This document shows positions 49,235 to 58,459 of a DNA stretch of 64,000 nucleotides, in pieces (the stretch's first letter is position 1; each line of letters opens with the position of its first letter). Source of the stretch: Actinomycetospora lutea (GTDB lineage Bacteria > Actinomycetota > Actinomycetes > Mycobacteriales > Pseudonocardiaceae). The notes beneath the pieces were generated by a model, which had not been told where the DNA came from, ran no database searches, and saw only the letters and a list, made by a program, of their open reading frames with translations. The position numbers and the translations under genes were made by a program. The stretch covers positions 248,001 to 312,000 of the forward strand of contig NZ_JAQZAL010000003.1 in NCBI RefSeq assembly GCF_028737205.1, read 5' to 3'.

Positions 49235-49423
49235 CCTGCGCTCCGACGGGGATCGCCATCGTTCCGTGATCTGGGTTCGGGGTCTCGGGGGCTTCTCGGG
49301 GCCGGCACATCCGCCGCCCACCACGCCGCCACATTCGGCACGAGCCCCACACAGCAAGCCCCACAGGCCACCGACACCGCCGGCCCCGCACCACCCCGAC
49401 GACCCCCACCCTTCTGAGACGGA

Positions 49424-50338
49424 TCAGGTCTCGAGGGGCACGAGGTGCTCGGCGAACTCGTCGAGGAACCCCGGCCACGACGCCGGCGCCACGGCCGGGC
49501 GCACGACGAACTTCGTGATCCCCTCGTCCACGAACCGCGCCACCCGCCGGCGTGCATCGTCCCAGCCGTCGGCGACGAGGTCGGGCGCGTCGAGGTCGGG
49601 GCGCCGGTGGGCCGAGGAGGCGCGGGCGCGGTCGGCGTCCCGCTCGGAGGTGCCGGGCGGCAGCACGAGGAGGTTCGTGCCGTAGTGGTCCTCCTCGACC
49701 TCGCGGCCCGCCTCGGTGGCCGCGGCGGCGATCGTCGCGCGGGCGGCGCCGGCCTCGGCCGGGGTGACGAACGAGGCCAGCCAGCCATCGGCCAGCCGCC
49801 CGACCCGCCGCAGCGCCGCCGGCACCAGGCCACCGAGCCACAGATCGAGCGGGCGCGCCGCGCGCGGCTCCACGGTGGCGTCGTCGAGGGTGAAGAACGC
49901 GCCGTGGAAGGTCACCGACTCCTCGGTGAGCAGCCGCCGCACGACGGTCAGGGCCTCCTCGAAGACCTCGGCGCGGGGACCGGGCACGGGGTAGGCGGTC
50001 CGCTCTTCCGCCGTGGCGGGGCGCAGACCGAACACCGGCAGGATGCGCTTCGGCGCGAGGGCCGCCAGCGAGGCGAGCTGCGCCGCGACGACCGCCGGGT
50101 TGCGACCGGGCAGGACGATCACGCCGCTCCCGACCTTGAGGGCGCTCGTGCGACCCACGGCCCAGCCCATCGCCACGATCGGCTCCACGGCCGGCGCCGC
50201 GATCCGGTCGGGGAACCACACCGAGTCGATGCCCCGCGCCTCGCACCCGTCGACGAGCTCGAGCGTCGCCGCGGCCGGGTCGTGGCGCGAGGGCCCGGCA
50301 CCGATGCCGATGCGGACCTTCATCGCGGCCGCCGTCAT
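49424..50338 (-). CDS. LLM-class (luciferase-like) F420-dependent oxidoreductase
   Basis: A 304-residue luciferase-like monooxygenase-fold protein. N-terminal KVRIGIGAGPSRHD, GIDSVWFPDRI, VGSGVIVLPGRNPAVVAAQLASLAALAPKR (in pieces), FHGAFFTLDDA and RPLDLWLGG are family blocks; these enzymes use F420 or flavin. The ATG at 50338 overlaps the upstream amidotransferase stop (ATGA), which is why it is preferred over the ATG at 50323. Confidence 0.9.
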   Translation of the reverse strand: MTAAAMKVRIGIGAGPSRHDPAAATLELVDGCEARGIDSVWFPDRIAAPAVEPIVAMGWAVGRTSALKVGSGVIVLPGRNPAVVAAQLASLAALAPKRILPVFGLRPATAEERTAYPVPGPRAEVFEEALTVVRRLLTEESVTFHGAFFTLDDATVEPRAARPLDLWLGGLVPAALRRVGRLADGWLASFVTPAEAGAARATIAAAATEAGREVEEDHYGTNLLVLPPGTSERDADRARASSAHRRPDLDAPDLVADGWDDARRRVARFVDEGITKFVVRPAVAPASWPGFLDEFAEHLVPLET

Positions 50339-51057
50339 CGCACCGCGGGGTCGGGCAGGAGGCCGGCGCGCTCGGCGAAGGCGTCGAAGAGCACCCAGCT
50401 CGCGGCGCGGGACTCCTCGGCCCGGGCGGCGGTCTCGGCCCGCAGTGCCTCCGGGTCGACGCCCAGCTCGGGCAGGCGGGCCTCCAGCGGCGTCCCGGTC
50501 CAGCGCGCGATCCACGTCTCGAGCTCGGCGGGGGTGATCTCGGGGTGGAACTGCACGCCCAGGTGCGCGCCCTCGCGGAACGCCTGGGTGCAGCGCTCGG
50601 ACGTCGCGAGCACCTCGGCCTGCGGGGGCGGGGTGAACGTGTCGAAGTGGAACTCCATCCACGGGCCGGGCGACACGATCTCCGGCGCGACGGTGGTGAT
50701 CTCGCGCCAGCCGTTCTCGTGGCGCCCGTCCGCGGCGTGGGCGGTACCGCCGAGGACGCGGGCGAGCAGCTGCCCGCCGAAGCAGAAGCCGAGCAGCGGG
50801 ACGCCCACATCGACCGCCGCGTGCAGGTAGGCGATCTCGTCGGCGAGCCAGGGCACGTCGTCGTCCCACGCGCCCTCCGCAGAGCCGAGCACGGCGATCG
50901 CGTCGAGCGTCTCGGGGGCGGGCAGCGCCCCGCCGGCGACCCCCGGCACGATCTCCACCCCGTGCTCCGCCGCCCAGCCGACCAACGTCCCGGCCTGGAC
51001 CAGCGCGGTCTCGGGGGAGACCTCGTGGCCGATCACCAGCATCCTCGGTGCACCCAT
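50335..51057 (-). CDS. Class I glutamine amidotransferase-like protein
   Basis: A 240-residue GATase1 protein (GMP-synthase-like type). Nucleophile Cys92 in GFCFGGQ, His170/Glu172-like pair in GVQFHPEI, and DAIAVLGSAEGAWDDD near the front. It probably hydrolyses glutamine or, like other stand-alone members, gamma-glutamyl compounds. ATG start with GGAGG just upstream. Overlaps the LLM gene. Divergent from the HIT gene. Confidence 0.9.
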   Translation of the reverse strand: MGAPRMLVIGHEVSPETALVQAGTLVGWAAEHGVEIVPGVAGGALPAPETLDAIAVLGSAEGAWDDDVPWLADEIAYLHAAVDVGVPLLGFCFGGQLLARVLGGTAHAADGRHENGWREITTVAPEIVSPGPWMEFHFDTFTPPPQAEVLATSERCTQAFREGAHLGVQFHPEITPAELETWIARWTGTPLEARLPELGVDPEALRAETAARAEESRAASWVLFDAFAERAGLLPDPAVR

Positions 51058-51117
51058 GTCCTCCCCACCATAACGGCCCTCGCGGAAGCGTCCGGAGGGT
51101 CGTGACAGGCTCCGCGG

Positions 51118-51552
51118 GTGCCTCCGCGCAAGACCAAGCCCTGCGCCTTCTGCGCGGTCATCGCCGGCGACGGTCGGGCCGACGTCGTCCACGACGGCCC
51201 GTCGACGATGGCGCTCCTCGACACGTCGCCCGTCTTCCACGGCCACGTCCTGCTCGTGCCGCGCACCCACGTGACGACGCTGGCCGACCTCCCGCCCGAC
51301 GAGCTGCCGGGCTTCTTCACGCTCGCCCAGCGCCTCGAGCGCGCCGTCGAGACCGCGATGGAGGCTCCGGGCTCCCTGATCATGATCAACAACGTGATCA
51401 GCCAGTCGGTGCCCCACCTGCACCTGCACGTCATCCCGCGACGCCCGAAGGACGGCCTGCGTTTCTTCCTCGGACCCCGCCACCCGTACGGCGACCCGGA
51501 CGAGTCTGCTGCGGTCGCCGGGCGTATCGCCGCTGCGCTGGACGCCACCTGA
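51118..51552 (+). CDS. HIT family nucleotide hydrolase
   Basis: A 144-residue histidine-triad protein. Active site HLHLHVIPR (H100, H102, H104), CAFCAVIAGDG near the N-terminus with a CxxC-like pair (C9, C12), GHVLLVPRTHV, and NNVISQSVPHLH. Hydrolyses AMP-linked or dinucleoside substrates. GTG start. The bases to 51788 show no gene. Confidence 0.93.
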   Translation: MPPRKTKPCAFCAVIAGDGRADVVHDGPSTMALLDTSPVFHGHVLLVPRTHVTTLADLPPDELPGFFTLAQRLERAVETAMEAPGSLIMINNVISQSVPHLHLHVIPRRPKDGLRFFLGPRHPYGDPDESAAVAGRIAAALDAT

Positions 51553-51788
51553 GAACGCGTTCAGTCGAGCGGCCTGATCCGCGGCGAACGGAGTACGACC
51601 GGCGACGAACGGCGGTGATCCGACCGTCGGCGGTCACTCCGGAGCGGTGAACGGTCGAAGTCCCGACGTCCGATCGAGTGATAGCGGCCCCGCGGCCACG
51701 TCCGGGATGTCATCCTCGGGGCAACGCACGCGGTGGGCTCCCGGGCACGCTCGGTCACCGCGGTCCGCCCCCGACGTCGGAGGTGCTC

Positions 51789-52088
51789 GTGCCGGTCCTC
51801 ATGTGGGTCGCTGTCCTGGTGGTCGGCTGGTGCCTCGCCTCGGTCGCGACGGCGCTGGTGCTCGGCACCTGGCTGCGACGCCGCGCGGAGGCCACCGACC
51901 CCGAGGAGGCGCTGCGTCCCCTCGACACCGGCCCGCTGCGCCTCTGGCTGGGCGAGCTGCCCGCGATGCCGGAGACCCCCGACGAGCTGAGCCGTCGGGC
52001 GGGCTGGGACGAGCTGGCGAGCGACCTCGCCGACGGGCTGCCGGCGCCCCGCGGGCACGCCGACGACCGCGCCACCACCGCGCGCTGA
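51789..52088 (+). CDS. Small membrane protein of unknown family
   Basis: A 99-residue protein: N-terminal span VPVLMWVAVLVVGWCLASVATALVLGTWL followed by Arg residues (stop-transfer) and an acidic, Pro-rich cytoplasmic part (LPAMPETPDELSRRAGWDELASDLADGLPAP). I do not recognise a family. GTG start with GGAGG 5 bases upstream; ATG at 51801 is possible. Its stop is 3 bases from the convergent trpS end. Confidence 0.55.
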   Translation: MPVLMWVAVLVVGWCLASVATALVLGTWLRRRAEATDPEEALRPLDTGPLRLWLGELPAMPETPDELSRRAGWDELASDLADGLPAPRGHADDRATTAR

Positions 52089-52091
52089 CCC

Positions 52092-53120
52092 CTAGATCTC
52101 GACGCCCACCGCGCGGCGCACCCCGCGCAGCGTCCGCGCGGCCTGCTCGCGGGCGATCTCGCCGCCGCGGGCGAGGATCGCGTCCAGCTCGCTGCCGGGC
52201 GCGACGAGCTCCTCGTAGCGGGCGCGCAGCGGCCCGAGCTGCGCCTCGAGCACGTCGGCGAGCTGGCTCTTCAGGTCGCCCCACCCCACGCCGCCCGCCT
52301 CGAGCCGCTTGCGGGTGTCGGCCACGACGTCGGGCTCGGCGAACTGCGCGAGGATCTGGAACACCGCCGACGAGTCCGGGTCCTTCGGCGCCTCGACCGG
52401 CGTGGAGTCGGTCGGGATGCGGCGCACCAGCTTCTTGAGCTTCGGCGCGGGCAGGAACAGCGGGATGTAGTTGTCGTAGGACTTGCTCATCTTGCGGCCG
52501 TCCAGACCCGGCAGCGTGTGGCCCGTCGTCTCGGGCGGCACGACGGCCTCGGGGATGCGCAGACGGAAGCCCTCGCCGTAGCGGTGGTTGAAGCTGCCGG
52601 CGACGTCCGCGGCGATCTCCACGTGCTGCAGCTGGTCACGACCGACCGGCACGAGGTCCGACTCCATGATCAGGATGTCGGCGGCCATGAGCACCGGGTA
52701 CTCGTAGAGGCCCATGTTGATCCCGGCGTCCGGGTCCTCGCCGGCGGCGACGTTGCGGTCGCGGGCGGCCTTGTAGGCGTGGGCGCGGTTCATCAGGCCC
52801 TTGCCGGTGACGCACGACAGGATCCACGTCAGCTCGAACGTCTCGGGCACGTCGGACTGCTTGTAGAAGACGGTGCGCTCGGGGTCGAGGCCGGCGGCGA
52901 TCCACGTCGCGGCGACCGAGCGGGTCCACGCCGCGATGTCGCCGGCGGCGGGCGTCCCGGTGAGGGCGTGCTGGTCGGCGATGAAGTACCGCGACTCGAA
53001 GTCCGACGTCCGCGCCAGCTCGAGTGCGGGCCGGATCGCGCCCACGTAGTTGCCCAGGTGCGGCTCGCCGCTGGGCTTGATCCCGGTCAGGGCGATCTTG
53101 CGCCGTTCCGTCTCCGCCAC
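52092..53120 (-). CDS. trpS: Tryptophanyl-tRNA synthetase
   Basis: A 342-residue class I synthetase. HIGH motif as PSGEPHLGNYVGA (HLGN 21-24), KMSKS in DGRKMSKSYDNY (about 210), ISDQHALTG-like IADQHALTG, and NMGLYEYPVLMAADIL. Length fits bacterial TrpRS. No T-box or leader is visible. GTG start; the gene reads away from the S9 peptidase. Confidence 0.97.
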   Translation of the reverse strand: MAETERRKIALTGIKPSGEPHLGNYVGAIRPALELARTSDFESRYFIADQHALTGTPAAGDIAAWTRSVAATWIAAGLDPERTVFYKQSDVPETFELTWILSCVTGKGLMNRAHAYKAARDRNVAAGEDPDAGINMGLYEYPVLMAADILIMESDLVPVGRDQLQHVEIAADVAGSFNHRYGEGFRLRIPEAVVPPETTGHTLPGLDGRKMSKSYDNYIPLFLPAPKLKKLVRRIPTDSTPVEAPKDPDSSAVFQILAQFAEPDVVADTRKRLEAGGVGWGDLKSQLADVLEAQLGPLRARYEELVAPGSELDAILARGGEIAREQAARTLRGVRRAVGVEI

Positions 53121-53182
53121 GCGCCGAGCCTATCCGCCGCGGTCCAGCACCTTCTCCGTGCGAGCCGGGCACACTGCGCGGT

Positions 53183-55264
53183 GTGTCGAGCTTCCCCCGT
53201 CGCCAGGCCGCCACCCGCCGGTTCACCCTCGGCGCGCCGCGGCGCCCGACGGTCTCGCCGGACGGCGCCCGGGTCGTCCTGCTGCGCAGCCGCGCCGGCG
53301 ACGATCCGCTGACCTGCCTGTGGCTGCTCGACGTCGCCTCCGGCGAGGAGCACCTGCTCGTCGACCCCCGTGACCTCGACGTCCCCGGCGAGGAGGACCT
53401 CCCGCCCGAGGAGCGCGCCCGCCGCGAGCGCGTGCGCGAGCAGTCCGGCGGCGTCGTCGAGTACGCCCTCGACGCGGCCGCCCGGCTCGCCGTGTTCGTG
53501 CTGTCGGGGCGGGCGTTCACCGTCGACCTCGTCCCCGGCGCGCAGGCGGCGCCCCTTCCCGTCGACGGCCCGGTCGTCGACCCGCGCCCGGACCCGACGG
53601 GCGCCCGGGTCGCCTTCGTCCGCGCGGGCACACTGCACGTCCACGAGCTGTCGACCGGGACCACGCACGTGCTGGCCGGACCGGCGGAGGACGACGGGCC
53701 GGGGGTGAGCTGGGGGCTCGCCGAGTTCGTCGCCGCCGAGGAGATGAACCGCTACCGGGGGTACTGGTGGTCGCCCGACGGCTCGCAGCTCGCCGTCGCG
53801 CGCGTCGACGACGCCCCGGTGACGCGCTGGTGGATCGCCGACCCGGCCCACCCCGACCGCGCCCCCGTCGAGACCGCCTACCCGGCCGCCGGCACCGCGA
53901 ACGCCGACGTGACGCTCGCGCTGGTGGACCTCGACGGCACGCGGGTGCCCGTCGACCTCGGCGACGGCACCGAGTACCTCGCCGGCGTCACGTGGGACAC
54001 CCACGACCTGCTGGTCACGGTGTCGACGCGCGACCAGCGCCGGGTGGACCACCGCCGCGTCGACCCCGACACCGGCGAGTCGTCGGTGCTGGTCAGCGAG
54101 ACCGACGACGTCTGGGTGGACCTCGTGCCCGGCGTGCCCGCCCACCTCGGCGACGGCGCGCTCGTGCGGTGCGCCGACAGCGACGACACGCGCCGGCTGG
54201 TGGTCGGGGACGAGGTCGTCACCCCGCTCGGGCTGCAGGTGCGCGCGGTGGCCGACGTCGACGGCGACACCGTGCTGTTCACCGCCTCCGAGCGGCCCGA
54301 GGACGTGACGCTCTGGGCCTGGTCGCGGCACGGGGGAGCGACGCGCGTCGGCCCGCAGTACGGCGTCTGGGCCGGCCGACGCGCGGGCGGGGTGACCGTG
54401 CTGGCGGGCGGCGACCTCGACAACGACGGGGTGCGCACCTACGCGCTGCGCGCCGACGGCCGCACGGTCGGCGTGGCCTCGCACGCGGAGTCGCCGGGGC
54501 TCCAGCCCGCGGTCCGGCGGATCGCGACCGACCGGGGCGGGCCGTCGGTCGCCGTCGTGCTGCCCACCGGGCACGTGCCGGGCTCGCGCAAGCTCCCCGT
54601 CCTGCTCGACCCGTACGGCGGCCCGCACGCCCAGCGGGTCCTCGCGACGCGCGCGATGTTCCTGACCTCGCAGTGGTTCGCCGACCAGGGCTTCGCCGTC
54701 GTGGTCGCCGACGGCCGCGGTACGCCGGGCCAGGGGCCGGCCTACGAGCGGGCGGTGTGGGGCGACCTCGCCGGCCCGGTGCTCGACGACCAGGTCGCGG
54801 CCCTGCACGCGGCCGCGGAGCAGGTCGGCGACCTGGACCTCGACCGCGTCGGCATCCGCGGGTGGTCGTTCGGCGGGTACCTCGCGGCGCTCGCGGTGCT
54901 GCGTCGTCCCGACGTGTTCCACGCCGCGGTGGCGGGCGCGCCGGTGACCGACTGGCGCCTCTACGACACCCACTACACCGAGCGCTACCTCGGCCACCCC
55001 GACACGCACCCCGACGCGTACGCGCGCTCGTCGATCACCGACGAGACGGGCACGCCGGCGCGTCCGCTGATGCTCGTGCACGGGCTCGCCGACGACAACG
55101 TCGTCGCCGCCCACACCCTGCGGCTCTCGTCGTCCCTGCTCGCGGCCGGACACCCGCACACGGTGCTGCCGCTCTCGGGTGTCACGCACATGACCCCGCA
55201 GGAGGTCGTCGCCGAGAACCTGCTCCTCCTCCAGGTCGCGTTCCTGCGCGACGCGCTGGGGTAG
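53183..55264 (+). CDS. S9 family peptidase (dipeptidyl peptidase IV-like)
   Basis: A 693-residue cytoplasmic serine peptidase. An N-terminal beta-propeller (about 30-430) has the DPP IV pattern VSWGLAEFVAAEEMNRYRGYWW with the double Glu that binds the substrate N-terminus. The hydrolase domain holds GWSFGGYLA (Ser), HGLADDNV (Asp) and GVTHMT (His). It releases N-terminal dipeptides, probably X-Pro. GTG start. A repeat A copy follows the stop. Confidence 0.92.
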   Translation: MSSFPRRQAATRRFTLGAPRRPTVSPDGARVVLLRSRAGDDPLTCLWLLDVASGEEHLLVDPRDLDVPGEEDLPPEERARRERVREQSGGVVEYALDAAARLAVFVLSGRAFTVDLVPGAQAAPLPVDGPVVDPRPDPTGARVAFVRAGTLHVHELSTGTTHVLAGPAEDDGPGVSWGLAEFVAAEEMNRYRGYWWSPDGSQLAVARVDDAPVTRWWIADPAHPDRAPVETAYPAAGTANADVTLALVDLDGTRVPVDLGDGTEYLAGVTWDTHDLLVTVSTRDQRRVDHRRVDPDTGESSVLVSETDDVWVDLVPGVPAHLGDGALVRCADSDDTRRLVVGDEVVTPLGLQVRAVADVDGDTVLFTASERPEDVTLWAWSRHGGATRVGPQYGVWAGRRAGGVTVLAGGDLDNDGVRTYALRADGRTVGVASHAESPGLQPAVRRIATDRGGPSVAVVLPTGHVPGSRKLPVLLDPYGGPHAQRVLATRAMFLTSQWFADQGFAVVVADGRGTPGQGPAYERAVWGDLAGPVLDDQVAALHAAAEQVGDLDLDRVGIRGWSFGGYLAALAVLRRPDVFHAAVAGAPVTDWRLYDTHYTERYLGHPDTHPDAYARSSITDETGTPARPLMLVHGLADDNVVAAHTLRLSSSLLAAGHPHTVLPLSGVTHMTPQEVVAENLLLLQVAFLRDALG

Positions 55265-55277
55265 CGGGGGGCGTACC

Positions 55278-55341
55278 AGCGATGCGGCATCGCTGGCACT
55301 CAACGCCAGGATCGCCACATCCTCGATCGCGCGACACGCCG
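55278..55341 (+). repeat. Dispersed repeat A, copy 2
   Basis: Second copy of the repeat at 27006-27068, with the same 7-bp hairpin at its start and the same end GCGCGACACGCCG. It starts 13 bases after the S9 peptidase stop. A few changes and one extra base distinguish the copies. Confidence 0.75.
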
Positions 55342-55433
55342 ACGACGTTTGCGATCGGGAACAGTTCGCCCGGGTTCCCCCAAAGCGCACCCACGCCCCC
55401 CGGCGTTCGCCTTAGCTGGCGCGGCGAGGGCGA

Positions 55434-55462
55434 CCCGGCCCGGTTCCCGAGACCGGGCCGGG
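55434..55462 (+). terminator. Hairpin terminator upstream of the cutinase fusion
   Basis: An 11-bp perfect stem (CCCGGCCCGGT with ACCGGGCCGGG) and 7-base loop in the gap between the S9 peptidase and the next gene. Confidence 0.55.
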
Positions 55463-55538
55463 CCCGCCCCGCCCCGGCCGCGGCCGGGCACAGCGGTGGA
55501 GGGCGGGGCATGGGGCGGTCGGCGCTGGGCGGTGGCGG

Positions 55539-58349
55539 GTGAGCGCCACGGAGCGGGTGGTCGACCGGTTCGGCCGCCCGGTACCCGCGACGCCCGTGGT
55601 GCGCCTGCGGGTCGACCGCGCGCCCGGGCGCGTGCCGCTGCACGTCGACGGTGCCCCGGTCGAGCTCGGGCGCGGCACAGACCCGCACCGCGAGGGCCTG
55701 GCGTTCGCGGCGAGCCGGGCGGCACGGCTCGGACGGCCGGTCCGGGTGGAGCTGGCGAGCCCCTGGAGCTCCTGGCCGCTCGTGGTCCACCCCGACGGCG
55801 AGGTCGACGACGCGCGCGCCCCGCGCGCGGTTGCCGGCTGGGAGCAGCTCGGTCGTCGGCGCTCGCCCCGGTCCCCGGGCCGGCGGGCGCCGGTGCTGGC
55901 CGGTGTGGTCGCCCGACCCCGCCGCCGGCCGGTCGGCGTCCTCGCATTCGCGGCGGCGCTGGCCGCGACGCTGACGGTCGGCGCCGTCGGCACCGACGTC
56001 GTGACGGTGGCGGCGCCCGGCGACCCGGCCCCCGCAGAGTGCCGGGATGTCGCGCTGTTCGCGGTCAACGGCAGCGGGGCCGGCGGGGGCGAGACCCTCG
56101 CGGCCCTCACCGACCCGCTCGTCCAGCGGGTCGGGCCGCGCCTCGCGGTCATCGCGGTACCCGGGCCCGAGGTCGGGGCCGGCGAGCAGCAGGCCGTCTC
56201 CGCGCTCACCGACCAGGTCGCCGCGCAGCTCGCCGGGTGCCCCGACAGCCGCGTCATGCTGTTCGGCTACTCCCAGGGCGCGCAGGTGGCGGGCGACGTC
56301 GCCGCGCGCATCGGAGCCGGTCAGGCGCCCGGGGTCGCGGCCGACCGCATCCTCGCCGTCGGCCTCTTCGGCGACCCGGCCCGCGATCCGGACGCCCGCA
56401 CGGTGCCCGACGGCGTCACCGGCCAGGGCGTGCTCCCGGCCCGCGAGGGCGGGTTCGGATCGCTCGCGTCGCGCACCATCCAGGTCTGCGCGCCCGAGGA
56501 CCCCGTGTGCGCCACCGCGCCCGGCACCACCCCGCCCTCGCTGGAACAGGCCGTCGCGTCGCCGGCGCACGCCGGGTACGACGAGCTCGAGGTCGCGCCG
56601 GACACCCCGGCCACCCGGTGGGCGTCCGACTCGCTGAGGCGCCTCATCACCTCGCTCCCGGCCTCGGGCGGGGCCACGACGAACCCCGCCGGCGCGCCGG
56701 CCTCGTCGGGTGCCCCGGCGACCTCGTCGCGCGCGCCCGCCGGTGGCGACGAGACACCGGGCCCCGCGACGCCGGACGGCTCGACGGACGAGACCACCGC
56801 GCCGGATGGGACGACGTCGGGTGGCTCGACCGACGAGACCGCGGCGCCGGGCAGGTCCGCGCCGGATGGCACGACGTCGGGTGGTTCGGCGGACGAGACG
56901 ACGGCGCCGGGCAGCTCCGCGCCGGGTGGGTCGGCGTCGGGTGGTTCGGCGTCAGGCGGCTCCGCGTATGAGACCACGGCGCCCGGCGGCGCGGGGTACG
57001 AGACCACGGCGCCGGGGACGGGCGCGCCGGAGCTCCCGGGCAGCACGCCGACCGGTTCCGGGACCGCGACGGCCGAGGACGCGCCCGCCGGCGATCTCGA
57101 GCCTGACGGCGGCGCATACCCGGCCGACCCCGGGACGTCGACCGGCACCGGCGGGGAGGCGCAGGTCCCGGCGACCACGACCGCGCCCGGCTCGGGGTCC
57201 GGCGGCTCGACCGCGGTGCCCCCGTCCGGTTCCGGTGGGTCGTACGACGGCGACGCGGACGGCGCGGACGAGCCGCGGTCGACGGCACCGCCGGGCGGGA
57301 GCACCGGCACCGGGTCGCAGCCCCGCTCGACCACGCCGCCCGACGGCACCGGCACCGGCACCGGCTCGGCGCCACGCACGACCACGCCACCCGGCGAGGG
57401 CTCGGGATCGATCACCGGTGACCGCACCTGTCCGCCCGGCACGGGTGGCGGCTCGGCCGGGTCGAGCGGCTCCGGCTCGCCGCCCCGGTCCACCACGCCC
57501 CCCGACGACCTCGCCGGCATCGGCGGCTCGCGCACCTCCGACCCCGACGCCCGCCCGTGCGAGGACGACGCGAACGGCACGACCAGCACCGGCGCCACCG
57601 GCACCACCGGCACCACCGGCACCCCGGACACCGGTTCCGCCGGCACCGACACCGGCGCCATCTGGGCGCTCACGTCCGGTCTGGCGGGCTTTCAGGACTC
57701 GAACGGCGGCAACGTCGAGGGCGGCGGGCTGGCGCCCGAGGAGGTCGAGAGTCCGAACGTGCCCGGGCGGCGGGCGGTCAAGCTCGAGGTGCCCGGCGGC
57801 GCGGAGCGCTCGGAGGTGCGCCCGGAGGAGGCGCAGAACATCCGCGAGGGCCAGCGTCTCTTCTTCGGCTACAGCGCCTTCCTGCCGCCGGACTTCCCCG
57901 TCGACACCCGGGACTGGCAGGTCATCTGGCAGCTGCACGACGGCGGCAGCAACACCTCGCCGCCGGTGGCGCTCGAGGTCGTCGACGGGCGCCTCTGGCT
58001 CGCCAACGTGGGCGACCGCGTGCGCGACCTCGGCCCCGTGCAGGCGGGCCGGAACCTCGACGTCCAGATGGACATCAGCTTCGCGATCGGCGGCGGGTCC
58101 GTCTCGGTCCACCGCGAGGGCCGGCCGGTCCTGCAGGACTTCCGCCCGCCGCGCGGCACGATGATCGACTCGTTCGACTACCTCAAGACGGGCATCTACC
58201 GCCACACCGACGGTCCGGCCGAGTCCGCGACGATCTTCCTCAACGACCTCAAGATCGGCGACACGCTCGAGTCCGTGTCCGGCCTCGCGGGCTCCGAGCA
58301 GGCCGCCGGCGCCGGGACGGGGACCACCACGCGCGTCCGACAGCGCTGA
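55539..58349 (+). CDS. Membrane-anchored cutinase - low-complexity linker - polysaccharide lyase fusion
   Basis: A 936-residue protein. Residues 1-130: small basic cytoplasmic domain of unknown type; about 133-158: one membrane span; 165-375: cutinase with triad Ser245 (FGYSQGA), Asp321 (APEDPVC) and His344 (SPAHAGYDE) and two likely disulfides (C168-C234, C317-C324); 376-700: Gly/Ser/Thr/Pro linker with imperfect tandem SGGS-(T/A)DET repeats; 706-925: a heparin-lyase-like jelly roll (GYSAFLPPDF, WQVIWQLHDGG, FDYLKTGIYRH). It would sit outside the cell and act on esters and on an acidic polysaccharide. GTG start. Confidence 0.85.
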   Translation: MSATERVVDRFGRPVPATPVVRLRVDRAPGRVPLHVDGAPVELGRGTDPHREGLAFAASRAARLGRPVRVELASPWSSWPLVVHPDGEVDDARAPRAVAGWEQLGRRRSPRSPGRRAPVLAGVVARPRRRPVGVLAFAAALAATLTVGAVGTDVVTVAAPGDPAPAECRDVALFAVNGSGAGGGETLAALTDPLVQRVGPRLAVIAVPGPEVGAGEQQAVSALTDQVAAQLAGCPDSRVMLFGYSQGAQVAGDVAARIGAGQAPGVAADRILAVGLFGDPARDPDARTVPDGVTGQGVLPAREGGFGSLASRTIQVCAPEDPVCATAPGTTPPSLEQAVASPAHAGYDELEVAPDTPATRWASDSLRRLITSLPASGGATTNPAGAPASSGAPATSSRAPAGGDETPGPATPDGSTDETTAPDGTTSGGSTDETAAPGRSAPDGTTSGGSADETTAPGSSAPGGSASGGSASGGSAYETTAPGGAGYETTAPGTGAPELPGSTPTGSGTATAEDAPAGDLEPDGGAYPADPGTSTGTGGEAQVPATTTAPGSGSGGSTAVPPSGSGGSYDGDADGADEPRSTAPPGGSTGTGSQPRSTTPPDGTGTGTGSAPRTTTPPGEGSGSITGDRTCPPGTGGGSAGSSGSGSPPRSTTPPDDLAGIGGSRTSDPDARPCEDDANGTTSTGATGTTGTTGTPDTGSAGTDTGAIWALTSGLAGFQDSNGGNVEGGGLAPEEVESPNVPGRRAVKLEVPGGAERSEVRPEEAQNIREGQRLFFGYSAFLPPDFPVDTRDWQVIWQLHDGGSNTSPPVALEVVDGRLWLANVGDRVRDLGPVQAGRNLDVQMDISFAIGGGSVSVHREGRPVLQDFRPPRGTMIDSFDYLKTGIYRHTDGPAESATIFLNDLKIGDTLESVSGLAGSEQAAGAGTGTTTRVRQR

Positions 58350-58459
58350 ACCGCCCGATGGGGACGCCGGATGAGCAGTCCGGGGTGTGCCCGACGGCCC
58401 TCATGGGCATCAGTCCGTGGTCCGACGGCGCATCGATCTCCGGAGAGTGGGACCGACAG

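Noticed and set aside
49235-49423. Possible short gene between two F420-type oxidoreductases
   Set aside because: Frames on either strand show only biased Pro/Arg/Gly sequence without a credible start or family.
56790-56990. Tandem repeats read as a CRISPR-like array
   Set aside because: Units vary in length and remain in frame within the cutinase fusion; they encode Ser/Gly/Thr linker repeats.
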